Below, one piece after another: positions 9,449 to 18,201 of a stretch of DNA of 63,800 nt (positions are counted from its first letter, which is position 1; every line of letters begins with the position of its first letter). The notes under the pieces were generated by a model. The model had not been told where the DNA came from. It saw only the letters and a program-made list of their open reading frames with translations, and did not search any database. The DNA lies in NCBI GenBank assembly GCA_944381075.1, contig CALWJT010000025.1, positions 1 to 63,800 of the forward strand, written 5' to 3'. This DNA comes from an uncultured Clostridia bacterium. Lineage in GTDB: Bacteria > Bacillota > Clostridia > Oscillospirales > CAG-272. Both the position numbers and the translations under genes were made by a program.

Positions 9449-9886
9449 CTATCGAAATGTTTCCGCCGCCGAAACCGCAAGTCTATCGCACCGTTCGTTG
9501 TAGGCATGTCCGTTATGTCCGCGCACCCATTCAAAGCGAACACGATGAATCTCGAACAGCGTGAGCAGCTTTTCCCACAGATCGACATTCAGCGCCGGCT
9601 TTCCGTCGCCCTTGCGCCACCCCTTGGCCCGCCACGAACGCGCCCAGCCGAGATTCACCGCGTCTACAAGATATTTGGAATCCGAATACAGCTCGACCTC
9701 GCACGGCTCCTTCAAAGCTTCCAGGCCCGCGATCGCGGCGGAAAGCTCCATCCGATTATTGGTCGTGGACGGCTCTCCGCCGGAAAGCTCCTTTTCGAGC
9801 TTGCCGTAAACAAGGATGCAGCCCCAGCCGCCGGGACCCGGATTCCCCTTGCAGGCCCCGTCCGTATAGATTTTCACCTTTTTCAT
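9449..9886 (-). CDS. rnhA: Ribonuclease HI
   Basis: 145-residue enzyme that cuts the RNA strand of RNA-DNA hybrids. All four acidic catalytic residues are in place: Asp in [18 protein letters not shown], Glu in [16 protein letters not shown], Asp in [13 protein letters not shown] and the last Asp in NERCDRLA. The basic handle segment ([15 protein letters not shown]) is also present, so it is the full E. coli-like type rather than the short form without a handle. It lies between a methyltransferase gene and mnmA on the same strand and is probably co-transcribed with both. Confidence 0.96.
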   Translation of the reverse strand: MKKVKIYTDGACKGNPGPGGWGCILVYGKLEKELSGGEPSTTNNRMELSAAIAGLEALKEPCEVELYSDSKYLVDAVNLGWARSWRAKGWRKGDGKPALNVDLWEKLLTLFEIHRVRFEWVRGHNGHAYNERCDRLAVSAAETFR

Positions 9887-9941
9887 ATATTAAGAAGCTC
9901 CCGATTCGCGGCCGAAGCGCCGCCTTCAAAATTCGCCGACA

Positions 9942-10811
9942 TCATTGACATGCCGACAGCCAATACACATCCAGCGGGGACTCTGCCGGCATTTTTTCAA
10001 GCTCGCAAAGCCCCGCTTGCAGCATCCGCCGCAGCTTAGCCGGCATACCCTGCGCCTTCTCGATCATCCGAGGACAAAGCGTGCGCGCATTCTCCTTCTC
10101 CCATATGCCATCCTGAAGCTGCCGAGAAGACAGAAGCCCGTCCCTTTCCACATGCCAGCCGGCGAGACGCACCGCCGCTGCGATCTCATCCGGCATGAAA
10201 ATTGTACGGACATTGGCCTCCTCAAGCGGCGCAAAGCAGCCGCATACCGCCTGCAAAAACGCCGCACACGCATGCGCCGCCTGCTCCGGCTCCGCCGCGA
10301 TGGGATCCCATTCGGCAATGCTGAGCTTTTTTCCGATCCGGCGGCATGTTTTCAGGATTTCGGAAAGCGTTTCATACGAATCCATATACCAAAGGGAGTG
10401 AGACAGCACGACGCGGTCAAACGCTTCCCCGCGCAAGCAGTCAAAATCCCGCACGAGATCAAAGCCGAAATCCATCCGCAGACGTCCCGCAAGCGGACCT
10501 GACAAAAGACGGTCCCTCGCCATGCCGAGCGTTTCCGGCGCGCCGTAATCCTCCCCCGCCGGGTCGATCCCCCAAACGAAGCCCTCCGGCCCGGTACAGT
10601 AGGCAAGCGCCGCCGTCGTATCTCCCTGACCGCAGCCGATCTCCAGAATACGCTCGCCCCGCCCGACACCCCACAGGCGGACAAGCCGCAGGCGATGCTC
10701 GCTTTGAATGCGCTGTATTCCGTCTTTCTTTGACAGATTCATCAGAAAAAGCAGCTCGTCCGCCGCCTTCCCGTCCGCATTCTCCATGGATGCCGAATTC
10801 ACCGGATCCAT
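9942..10811 (-). CDS. Class I SAM-dependent methyltransferase, unknown substrate
   Basis: 289 residues. Motif I is ILEIGCGQGDTTAALA and the acidic end of strand 2 is FVWGIDPAGEDYG, typical of a Rossmann-fold methyltransferase; strand 4 is FDRVVLSHSLWYMDSYETL. The C-terminal third has no motif I recognise and probably shapes the substrate pocket. It overlaps the oxidoreductase stop by 13 bases if ATG 10811 is used; an internal Met at 10787 would leave no overlap. Coupling to the Gfo/Idh/MocA gene suggests a shared small-molecule pathway, but neither substrate can be named. A distant small-molecule or ubiE-like role is possible. Confidence 0.8.
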   Translation of the reverse strand: MDPVNSASMENADGKAADELLFLMNLSKKDGIQRIQSEHRLRLVRLWGVGRGERILEIGCGQGDTTAALAYCTGPEGFVWGIDPAGEDYGAPETLGMARDRLLSGPLAGRLRMDFGFDLVRDFDCLRGEAFDRVVLSHSLWYMDSYETLSEILKTCRRIGKKLSIAEWDPIAAEPEQAAHACAAFLQAVCGCFAPLEEANVRTIFMPDEIAAAVRLAGWHVERDGLLSSRQLQDGIWEKENARTLCPRMIEKAQGMPAKLRRMLQAGLCELEKMPAESPLDVYWLSACQ

Positions 10812-11809
10812 ACCGTGTTCCCCGTATCCTGCGACAGACGCGCCGCGAGTGCTGTGCGCGTAGCGGAAAACGCATCCTCGGCGCGGACACGGCAGATGCC
10901 CTCCCCTATGATCTCAAGCAGGAATTCCTCAAACAGCTCATGCTCCGGACGCACCAGCGGCAGCTCCCTCTCGCCCTGCCTGTCGATGACATATACGTGC
11001 CCGCCACGGACCTCCAGCACGCCGTCCGAGCCGACGAGCCGCAAGCGGTCGTCGTCATGGGTCGGCGCCGTACCCGGCCGCATCACGTCCGCGGATACGG
11101 ACGCCATGCGGCCGCCCTCGCAGGAGAAAAGACAAAGCGTAGAAGCCTCCATCGTGCCGTTGCCCGCATTGCACGCCGTACTGCCGTACGCGGTGACGGC
11201 AGTCGGGAAAAGGCCTCCGATGCGCTGGATCCACTCGATCGCGTGAATCGCCACCCACGGTATGGTCCCGCCATAAAGCGCTCTGTCCGAATAATACGGC
11301 TCGCGCCGGCCCATCTTATAGGATTTCTGTGCGTTTGCAAGGCGAATGTCCCCCAGTCCTCCCGCCTTTACGAACCGGTATGCCGTTTCAAAATGCGGCA
11401 GATAATCGATGCCGAACATGCCGCAAAAGCAAAGCTTCCGCCCCCCTGCGAACCGAAGTCCTGCCGCATGGTAGACCTCCTCCAGATGCGCAAGCGCCGC
11501 CTCGTCCGTGGCGACAGGCTTTTCGCAGAATACGCTGATCCCCCGCTCCAAGGCATAGGCGGCGATCTCTGAGTTTTTTGCCATCACCGTATTGACAACG
11601 GCGATATCCGGCGCTTCGCGTGCGAGCATTTCGCGGAAATCCTCATAAACGCGCGGAGAGAAGCCATAGCCTGCGAGCTCCCGCTGCGCACGGTCCAGCC
11701 TGTCCTCCGGATGCGCCGAACAAAGCCCCGTGAACGCAAGTCCGTATTTTTTCGCGGTGGATAACGCATATGCGTAATGCCCCGCGGCGCCGATCTGCAC
11801 CATCTTCAT
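10799..11809 (-). CDS. Gfo/Idh/MocA family NAD(P)-dependent oxidoreductase
   Basis: 336 residues from ATG 11809, chosen because GGAG lies nine bases upstream and the protein then begins MKMVQIGAAGHYAYAL, a Rossmann strand; a more upstream Met lacks such a site. The glycine motif is degenerate (GAAGHY). The family signature FCEKPVATDEAAL contains the EKP element with the catalytic lysine. The C-terminal half is the usual open-sheet domain. Family members oxidise or reduce sugars, inositols and their derivatives; the substrate here is unknown. It sits between rarA (19 bases upstream) and the methyltransferase it overlaps. Confidence 0.85.
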   Translation of the reverse strand: MKMVQIGAAGHYAYALSTAKKYGLAFTGLCSAHPEDRLDRAQRELAGYGFSPRVYEDFREMLAREAPDIAVVNTVMAKNSEIAAYALERGISVFCEKPVATDEAALAHLEEVYHAAGLRFAGGRKLCFCGMFGIDYLPHFETAYRFVKAGGLGDIRLANAQKSYKMGRREPYYSDRALYGGTIPWVAIHAIEWIQRIGGLFPTAVTAYGSTACNAGNGTMEASTLCLFSCEGGRMASVSADVMRPGTAPTHDDDRLRLVGSDGVLEVRGGHVYVIDRQGERELPLVRPEHELFEEFLLEIIGEGICRVRAEDAFSATRTALAARLSQDTGNTVWIR

Positions 11810-11828
11810 TGCCGTTTCTCCTTTTCGT

Positions 11829-13091
11829 TCAGGACTTTCCGCCCTTGATTTTGTCCCAATATTGCTTGGCCGCCTGTTCATTTTTATTGTCGCCGTAGGA
11901 ATAGAACTTTGTATTTTTCAAATCGTCCGGCAAGTACTGCTGCCCTACGTAATGATTCTCAAACTCGTGCGGATAAAGATAGTTCTGCCCCTTCACCGCG
12001 GCATTTTCGCCATCGAAATGAACGTTCTGAAGAGCACGCGGAAAAGAAGCGCCCTTGCCTGCCGCGACCGCTTCCATCGCGGCGTCGCACGCCGCATACG
12101 CGGAATTGGACTTCGGCGATGTCGCGAGCAGCACGACCGCATTGGCAAGCGGAATGCGCGCCTCCGGCATACCGAGCTCTCTTGCGCTCTCCACGCAGGC
12201 GCGCACCACGGCCGCCGCCATAGGATAGGCAAGGCCGATATCCTCGCTTGCCACGACCTGGAGCCTGCGGCAAACGGAAATAAGGTCGCCGCCGGAAAGG
12301 AGCTTCGCCAGATAAAAGAGCGCAGCATCCGGGTCCGAGCCGCGGATGGACTTCTGAAAGGCGGAAAGCAGGTCATAGTGCCCGTCCCCATCCTTGTCGA
12401 AGCCGCTCATCCCCATCACCTCGGGAAGGAAATCCCGCACGGTCTGTTCGGTGATCTCCTCATAGACCGAGGCCAGATTTTCATAAAATCCGACCGCCCG
12501 TCTGGCGTCGCCCGCCGCAGCGGACGCGATCAGAGACAGCGCCGGGGCGGACACCGCGACATGCCGTCCCGTCTGCGACTCAAACAGCGCCGCCGCGCGG
12601 GTGATCGCCCGTTCGAGCGCCAGCGTCGGGATCGGACTGAACTCAAATACCGCGCAGCGGGAAATGATCGCGGGATAAATATAGAAATACGGGTTTTCCG
12701 TTGTGGAAGCAATGAGCGTGATCCGGCCGTTTTCGATATATTCGAGAAGGGACTGCTGCTGCTTTTTATTGAAATACTGGATTTCGTCGAGATAAAGCAG
12801 GATCCCGTCCGCGCCGAGCAAAGAAGTGCTTTCCGAAATGACCGCCTTGACCTCAGAAAGCCCCGCGCTCGTCGCATTGAGCTTGTGCAGCGTTTTACCC
12901 GCCGCTTTCGCTAAAATATTGGCGGCGGTCGTCTTCCCTGTACCGGACGGTCCGAAAAAAATCATATTCGGAATATGACCAGCCTTCAGCATCTTCGGAA
13001 AAATCCCGTCGGCGCCGAACAGCTTCGGATCACCGACCATTTCATCAAACGATTCCGGACGAATCCGGTCCGCGAGGGGTTGCTTGAACAT
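11829..13091 (-). CDS. rarA: Replication-associated recombination protein RarA (MgsA-type AAA+ ATPase)
   Basis: 420 residues, full family length. It is a clamp-loader-like ATPase acting at stalled forks. Walker A is FGPSGTGKTTAANIL, Walker B LLYLDEIQYFNKKQQQ, sensor 1 IASTTENPYFYIYPAIISRC, and the C-terminal tetramerisation part ends with the conserved PHEFENHYVGQQYLP. An AGAGG site precedes ATG 13091. It starts a run of minus-strand genes down to mnmA. The 92-base gap to nth holds no clear promoter. Confidence 0.95.
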   Translation of the reverse strand: MFKQPLADRIRPESFDEMVGDPKLFGADGIFPKMLKAGHIPNMIFFGPSGTGKTTAANILAKAAGKTLHKLNATSAGLSEVKAVISESTSLLGADGILLYLDEIQYFNKKQQQSLLEYIENGRITLIASTTENPYFYIYPAIISRCAVFEFSPIPTLALERAITRAAALFESQTGRHVAVSAPALSLIASAAAGDARRAVGFYENLASVYEEITEQTVRDFLPEVMGMSGFDKDGDGHYDLLSAFQKSIRGSDPDAALFYLAKLLSGGDLISVCRRLQVVASEDIGLAYPMAAAVVRACVESARELGMPEARIPLANAVVLLATSPKSNSAYAACDAAMEAVAAGKGASFPRALQNVHFDGENAAVKGQNYLYPHEFENHYVGQQYLPDDLKNTKFYSYGDNKNEQAAKQYWDKIKGGKS

Positions 13092-13183
13092 AAATGCCTC
13101 TTTTCTTACATGCCATCCATGGGATCTGACGTTCGGGATCCGAGCATCCCCGTGCTATGGATATCCATCGTGCCGCCGCTTTC

Positions 13184-13822
13184 TTATTTGACACATCCGT
13201 ATTTTTCAAACGGGCACCCCGAACAGGCAGGGCTCCTTGCCGAGCAGACGTCACGGCCAAACAGAACCAGCCTGTGACAGAAATCCGACTGCTTCTCCGG
13301 CTCTACGATGCCGGAAAGCGTTTTTTCCACCTTTTCCGGCACCTTGCTCTCGCAAAGCCCCAACCGGTTGGAGATGCGGATACAGTGCGTATCCGCCACG
13401 ATGGCGGGCTTATGATAAATATCTCCGAGGATGAGATTTGCAATCTTCCGGCCGACGCCTGGCAGCGTGAGAAGCCCCTCCATGCTGTCGGGGACCTGCC
13501 CGCCGAACCGCTCGCAAATGATACCGGAAAAATCCTTGATGTTCTGCGCCTTTACTTTATAAACGCCGCAGGAAAACACCAGCTTCTCGATCTCCTCCAC
13601 CGGAGCCGCCGCCATATGTTCTGCATCTGGAAAGCGCCGGAATAGCTCTTGGCATACGATATTGACACGCGCGTCCGTACACTGAGCGGAAAGCCTTCCC
13701 ATCACCAAAAGCCGCCAAGGGTCTCCCTCATACTGAAGCGCGCAGACAGCGCTGGGATAGCGCTCCTCCAGCACCGAGACGACCTCCGCCGCTCTTTTGA
13801 TTTTTTCTTCTTTGGTAAGCAT
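13184..13822 (-). CDS. nth: Endonuclease III (DNA glycosylase/AP lyase)
   Basis: 212 residues, standard length. It removes oxidised pyrimidines and cuts the abasic site. The helix-hairpin-helix LLTLPGVGRKIANLIL carries the catalytic lysine and ADTHCIRISNRLGL the catalytic aspartate. The C-terminal cluster loop has the four cysteines of a [4Fe-4S] cluster (CSARSPACSGCPFEKYGC). The gene follows maf by 8 bases on the same strand and so belongs to the zapA-U32-maf-nth run. Confidence 0.96.
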   Translation of the reverse strand: MLTKEEKIKRAAEVVSVLEERYPSAVCALQYEGDPWRLLVMGRLSAQCTDARVNIVCQELFRRFPDAEHMAAAPVEEIEKLVFSCGVYKVKAQNIKDFSGIICERFGGQVPDSMEGLLTLPGVGRKIANLILGDIYHKPAIVADTHCIRISNRLGLCESKVPEKVEKTLSGIVEPEKQSDFCHRLVLFGRDVCSARSPACSGCPFEKYGCVK

Positions 13823-13830
13823 GTTTCACC

Positions 13831-14445
13831 TCAATAGTGGATAAGATCGGAGGGCAAAATCCCGAATTCCCTCTCAAGCAAAGCAAAAAGCGCGGCGATC
13901 GGGAGCCCTACTACGTTTTCATATTCTCCCTCGATGCGCTCGACAAAGGACGAGCCCTTTTGCTGAATGGCATAGGAGCCTGCCTTGCCCATCGGCTCGC
14001 CGGAATCCACATACGAAAGGATCTCCTCTTCGGGTATCCTGCGAAATTTCACATCGGTTCTGGCAAAGGTATCGCACATCCGTCCGTCCCAATACACCGC
14101 AAGTCCGGAGTATACCGCATGCCAGGAATCCGACAGCATGCCGAGGGTAAGGACGGCATGCGCCGTATCCGGCGGCTTGCCGATAACCATTCCGTCGTAA
14201 ACGACGACCGTATCGCAGGCAACGGCAAGCGTTTTCTCGGAAAGGCTCCCCTCCGCCTGCAAAAGCAGCAGCGCCGCACGGCACTTTCTCTGCGCTGCCT
14301 GTATCACATAATCCTCCGCAGACGCCGCGCCGCAAATGTTCTCGTCCGCGTCCGGCGTCACCACACGGAACCGGATGCCGAGCTTTTCAAAGATCTCCCG
14401 CCGGCGCGGCGACGACGACGCAAGAACGATATCTCTGATTTCCAT
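13831..14445 (-). CDS. maf: Maf family nucleotide pyrophosphatase
   Basis: 204 residues from ATG 14445, which has GGAGG six bases upstream; an ATG seven codons earlier has no such site. The enzyme hydrolyses non-canonical or canonical NTPs (dTTP/UTP-type) to monophosphates. Visible marks: LASSSPRRREIFEKLG at the N-terminus (phosphate binding), the catalytic Asp in VACDTVVVYDG, KPPDTAHAVLTLGMLS and the C-terminal IEGEYENVVGLPI. The usual SADT is CDT here. Substrate class cannot be fixed without comparison. It starts 22 bases after the U32 stop. Confidence 0.93.
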   Translation of the reverse strand: MEIRDIVLASSSPRRREIFEKLGIRFRVVTPDADENICGAASAEDYVIQAAQRKCRAALLLLQAEGSLSEKTLAVACDTVVVYDGMVIGKPPDTAHAVLTLGMLSDSWHAVYSGLAVYWDGRMCDTFARTDVKFRRIPEEEILSYVDSGEPMGKAGSYAIQQKGSSFVERIEGEYENVVGLPIAALFALLEREFGILPSDLIHY

Positions 14446-14467
14446 TTCCTTCCTCCAACGGCACACG

Positions 14468-16516
14468 TCACAAGCGCTTGAATTTTCCGGACGCAGGTCT
14501 GCGGGCCTCGATAGAGGCGATGACGCCGTCTACCTCGTCCCGCATTTCCACAGTAAAGATGCAGTGTCCGAAAAGGCCCGCGGCCGGCTTGTCCGCCATA
14601 TAGACGGGGACGCTGTTATAAAGGACATTTCGATGAGAAAAAGCGCGCAAAACCGGGAAACGCGCTCCCGTTCTGTCTGTAAGATAGGAGATCCGATGGG
14701 AATCACAGTACCGGCACTCTCCCCTATCCGGCAGCGCCGCAATCCCATCCCGAATGATGCACTTTTCCAGCGTCATCAGCGGCAGCCTTCCATATAGAAC
14801 ATATCCCTTCGGGATACCGCTCGCCATCCCGACGCTCGCCGGGATCCCGATTTCCGGAGAAAGGACCGCAGAGCGAAGTCCAAGGCCGCGATACACCTCG
14901 ACGCTTCCCGCATGGAAAAGATTGAGCCGCAAATCTCCGTGCGCCTCAAGGCCAAGCTCTCCTGCGAGCCGGCACTGCCAAAGCCCGGACACCAGCGCCG
15001 CGCGGCAGCCGGCGGCGGCCGCGCGCGCCGCCGTCGCCCGGACCTGCGCAAGCTCATGGTCAAACGCGACAGGCGGCAAGGCGATCCCTATTTTTGAAGA
15101 ATGGGAAACCCCGTCCAAATGGGAAAGATATTCTGAAAGAGGAAGGAAGATCCGGTCAAAAAATGCAAGAGCGCGCGGCGTCACCGCATCGAAAAATGCG
15201 AAATAGGCGCTTTTCGCTTCCGATTTTACAAAGCCGGACGGCGCCGCCTGAAGAACGGGGCGCCGTTCGGGCGCGGGACATTTCCCCGCCAGCTTTTCCT
15301 CCAGCGCCGCACACAGCGCGCGCCGAAGCGCGTTGACCTGCGAGACCGGCATGCGGATACCGTCCGTTTCCACATGGACGCCGGCGGCGGAAAACACGGT
15401 CGAGCCGAGCTTTGAAAGATTCTCTCCGATCCGCTGTTCCGAAAGCGGGGCATCTTCCGCCTTTTCACAGACGGGCCCCGAAGCCTCTGCGGAAAACGCT
15501 TCGTCCCCGCGTGTCACCGTACCGCGAAGGACGGCGGGCCTGCCCGCCAAAAAAGTCCCTTCTATCGCAAGGGGCAGCCGCTTTTTCCCGTAATCGCCCG
15601 CCTCACGGACGGCGCTGCGCTTTTTATCCTCGGTCGTGCGCACGCCCAGCATATCCGCCGAGATCCGCTCGGTAAAATATCCGTCCGTAAAGCCGGACCG
15701 GGAAAACAGCTCGGCGAGCGCCGCAAGCTCCCGCTCCGTTGCCGGACGCCTCTCGTCGATCAGGCGCCGGTATACCGAAACCACGCCGTAAACATAATCG
15801 GCGCTCTTCATCCTGCCCTCGATTTTCAAGGAAGCGACGCCTGTTTCCAAAATTTCCGGGATATGCGCTGCAAGGCACAGATCCTTGAGGCTGAGCGCAT
15901 ACGGACGGCGCGCACGATACGGCAGCCTGCACGGCTGGGCGCATTCGCCGCGGTTCCCGCTGCGTCCGCCGAGCACGGAGCTGAAAAGGCATTGTCCGGA
16001 ATGGCTGACGCACAGAGCGCCGTGAACGAAGATCTCCGTTTCGATCGGGGAATTCCGGCAGAGCGTGCGAATATCCCGCAGCGGCAGCTCCCGCGGCGCC
16101 ACCATACGGCAAAACCCGATTTCAGAGAGCACCTGCGCGGAAATCACGTTCTGTCCGCACGCCTGCGTGCTCGCATGCAGCGCGATCCCGGGAAAGCGCT
16201 TTTTGAGCAGCGCGGCAAGCCCAAGATCCGCAACAATAAAGGCATCCGCCCCCAAAGAAAGCAGCCTTTCGGCAAGCCCTGCCGCCGGTTCCTGTTCTTT
16301 TGCGTAAAGCTGCGTATTCAGTACGACATGGGTCTTTACGCCGAATAGGCGGCAGTAACGGATGGCGTCGGCGAGCGACTCCTCCGTAAAATTTTCCGCA
16401 TAGCGCCGCGCGTTCAGCTCCTGCGCACCGAAATACACCGCGTCTGCGCCGGCATCCACTGCCGCGCGCAGCGCCGAAAGGGAGCCGGCCGGCGCCAGCA
16501 GCTCAGGGACCCTCAT
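14468..16516 (-). CDS. U32 family peptidase-like protein (DUF3656 type, RNA-hydroxylation family)
   Basis: 682 residues. The N-terminal TIM-barrel U32 domain begins LLAPAGSLSALRAAVDAGAD and carries the signature ETEIFVHGALCVSHSGQCL, then CAQPCRLPYRA, with the cysteines likely binding a metal or cluster. The central and C-terminal parts correspond to the collagenase-like DUF3656 region. Relatives RlhA and TrhP/TrhO-type proteins take part in RNA hydroxylation rather than proteolysis, so a 23S rRNA or tRNA modification role is plausible; this is inference. It overlaps zapA by four bases (ATGA), a pairing often seen in Firmicutes. Confidence 0.85.
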   Translation of the reverse strand: MRVPELLAPAGSLSALRAAVDAGADAVYFGAQELNARRYAENFTEESLADAIRYCRLFGVKTHVVLNTQLYAKEQEPAAGLAERLLSLGADAFIVADLGLAALLKKRFPGIALHASTQACGQNVISAQVLSEIGFCRMVAPRELPLRDIRTLCRNSPIETEIFVHGALCVSHSGQCLFSSVLGGRSGNRGECAQPCRLPYRARRPYALSLKDLCLAAHIPEILETGVASLKIEGRMKSADYVYGVVSVYRRLIDERRPATERELAALAELFSRSGFTDGYFTERISADMLGVRTTEDKKRSAVREAGDYGKKRLPLAIEGTFLAGRPAVLRGTVTRGDEAFSAEASGPVCEKAEDAPLSEQRIGENLSKLGSTVFSAAGVHVETDGIRMPVSQVNALRRALCAALEEKLAGKCPAPERRPVLQAAPSGFVKSEAKSAYFAFFDAVTPRALAFFDRIFLPLSEYLSHLDGVSHSSKIGIALPPVAFDHELAQVRATAARAAAAGCRAALVSGLWQCRLAGELGLEAHGDLRLNLFHAGSVEVYRGLGLRSAVLSPEIGIPASVGMASGIPKGYVLYGRLPLMTLEKCIIRDGIAALPDRGECRYCDSHRISYLTDRTGARFPVLRAFSHRNVLYNSVPVYMADKPAAGLFGHCIFTVEMRDEVDGVIASIEARRPASGKFKRL

Positions 16517-16743
16517 TTTTTCTTTTCGTCCTCGATGAGCAGCTTCAGCCGATAGTTCTCATCCAAAAGATCCAGCGCGCAGACAACGGCCGCCTGAAGC
16601 TTCGTCACGCCGGAGCTCGACAGCGCGATGGAATTGATCCGCCGCGTCAGCTCCACTGCGAGCTTTTGGACATACTCCTCACTGTTCTCGGAATTCAATG
16701 TGAGGTCGACCCCTGCAATCGTTATCTTGTGCGTATTTTTCAT
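16513..16743 (-). CDS. zapA: Cell division protein ZapA
   Basis: 76 residues. ZapA bundles FtsZ filaments at the division site. The N-terminal KITIAGVDLTLNSENSEEYV and the long C-terminal coiled coil (AVVCALDLLDENYRLKLLIE) are typical of the short Firmicute form. An AGGAG site precedes ATG 16743. Its stop overlaps the start of the U32 gene. The promoter shares its -10 box with the divergent thiI promoter. Confidence 0.9.
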   Translation of the reverse strand: MKNTHKITIAGVDLTLNSENSEEYVQKLAVELTRRINSIALSSSGVTKLQAAVVCALDLLDENYRLKLLIEDEKKK

Positions 16744-16842
16744 GTTTCCATTCTCCTGATTTCCAAAAAATTAAAAAAGAAAGCATTGAAAATCGTCCGT
16801 TTCGGGCGTATAATGATAGCGGCTCAGGCGAAAGCTGTCCGC

Positions 16843-16871
16843 TTGTCCTCTTCTATATTGAGTATTATAAT
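16843..16871 (+). promoter_or_regulatory. thiI promoter
   Basis: TTGTCC, 17 bases, TATAAT. Its -10 lies inside the palindrome GTATTATAATAC, which also supplies the -10 of the opposite zapA promoter. Confidence 0.6.
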
Positions 16872-16892
16872 ACAAAACCTCGGCAAGCGCAA
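16864..16892 (-). promoter_or_regulatory. zapA-operon promoter
   Basis: On the minus strand TTGCGC, 17 bases, TATAAT, read from the same palindromic -10 as the thiI promoter. The two polymerases cannot bind at once. The -35 is weak, so this is less certain than the thiI one. Confidence 0.45.
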
Positions 16893-16948
16893 GAGGAAAC
16901 CGGCGTTTCCCGTGATTTTCTTGAGACGGGGGAAAGGATTTTAGATAT

Positions 16949-18127
16949 ATGAAAGAACTTATACTCTGCAAATACGGTGAGATTTCGCTCAAGGGCGCCA
17001 ACCGCTCGCATTTTGAAAAGCTTCTTCGGGACCTGCTCAAAAAGCGGACGGCGCCCTACGGCAGCTTTCGGATCTATTCCATGCAAAGCACCGTGTATAT
17101 CGAGCCGGAAAGCGATGAGGCGGACGTCTCGGGCGCCTACGCGGCGGCCAAAAACACGTTCGGCATTTCCGCCGTTACCCGCGCCGTCAAGACGGATAAG
17201 AGCATGACGGCGATCCTCGATACGGCGCGGACCTCCTTTTTACCGTATCTTAACGGCGCACAGACTTTCAAGGTGGAGGCCAAGCGCGCGGACAAGCAGT
17301 TCCCGCTCACGTCCCCTGAAATTTCTGCCGAAGTGGGCGGCGCAATCTTAGAAGCCTCGCACGGCAGGCTGCGCGTGGACGTCCATCACCCCGACATCTG
17401 CGTGCGGGTAGAGATCCGCGATCTCGGCGCCTATCTCTGCGCTGGTCAGGAACATGCCATCGGCGGCATGCCGCAGGGCTCCGGCGGACGGGGACTGCTG
17501 CTTCTCTCCGGAGGGATCGACAGTCCCGTCGCCGGCTTTATGATGGCCAAAAGGGGCGTAAAGATCGATGCGCTGCACTTTGAAAGCTTTCCGTATACCA
17601 GCGAGAGGGCGCGGAAAAAGGTCCTTTCCCTTGCGGAAAAATTAACGGATTATCTTGGCGAAATCCATGTTCATATTTTGTCGGTCACGCACATTCAAGA
17701 AGCGCTGAGGGAAGCCTGCGAGGAGGAGTATTTCACGCTTCTGCTGCGCCGTTTCATGATGCGTCTTGCCGAACGCACCGCGCGGGAAATCGGATGCGAC
17801 GCGCTCATCACAGGAGAGAGCCTCGGACAGGTCGCCAGTCAAACCATGCAGGCGATCGGCGTCACCAACCGCGTCGTCACCCTGCCGGTATTCCGTCCGC
17901 TCATCGGTATGGATAAGGAAGAAATCGTTCAGATCTCCCGTTCCATCGATACATTCGAGACGTCGATCCTGCCCTACGAGGACTGCTGCACCGTTTTTAC
18001 GCCCCGTCATCCCAAGACAAGGCCGGAGCTTTCCAAGGTAGAGCGCGAGGAGGCGAAAATCGATGTTGCCGCGCTTGAGGAGGAAGCATTCGCCACATTG
18101 GAAAATATTGTAATCCGACACTCATAA
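16949..18127 (+). CDS. thiI: tRNA 4-thiouridine synthetase ThiI
   Basis: 392 residues, the form without a C-terminal rhodanese domain. It makes s4U8 in tRNA and can serve thiamine thiazole synthesis. Order: N-terminal ferredoxin-like part (KYGEISLKGANRSHFEKLL), THUMP (about 60-165), then the PP-loop adenylation domain (LLSGGIDSPVAGFMMAKRG) with EDCCTVFTPRHPKTRPELSK near the C-terminus, typical of Firmicutes. The usual neighbour, a cysteine desulfurase gene, is missing, so sulfur must come from elsewhere. AAAGG precedes ATG 16949. Confidence 0.95.
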   Translation: MKELILCKYGEISLKGANRSHFEKLLRDLLKKRTAPYGSFRIYSMQSTVYIEPESDEADVSGAYAAAKNTFGISAVTRAVKTDKSMTAILDTARTSFLPYLNGAQTFKVEAKRADKQFPLTSPEISAEVGGAILEASHGRLRVDVHHPDICVRVEIRDLGAYLCAGQEHAIGGMPQGSGGRGLLLLSGGIDSPVAGFMMAKRGVKIDALHFESFPYTSERARKKVLSLAEKLTDYLGEIHVHILSVTHIQEALREACEEEYFTLLLRRFMMRLAERTAREIGCDALITGESLGQVASQTMQAIGVTNRVVTLPVFRPLIGMDKEEIVQISRSIDTFETSILPYEDCCTVFTPRHPKTRPELSKVEREEAKIDVAALEEEAFATLENIVIRHS

Positions 18128-18141
18128 GAACGAAATTGATG

Positions 18142-18170
18142 TTGACAAACCCAGCGGCAAATGATAAAAT
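18142..18170 (+). promoter_or_regulatory. Promoter of the MinD-like / MgsA-like pair
   Basis: Perfect TTGACA, 17 bases, extended TGA-TAAAAT. It starts 15 bases after the thiI stop, so the pair is its own unit and probably strongly expressed. Confidence 0.8.
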
Positions 18171-18201
18171 ATTGTCGGGATATTCTCTTTGGAGGCGGAG
18201 T

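Noticed and set aside
13106-13168. A 20-codon minus-strand frame between nth and rarA
   Set aside because: Sequence looks sensible, but the ribosome site is poor, there is no promoter, and part of it is a palindrome (ATGGATATCCAT). Not enough to call a gene.
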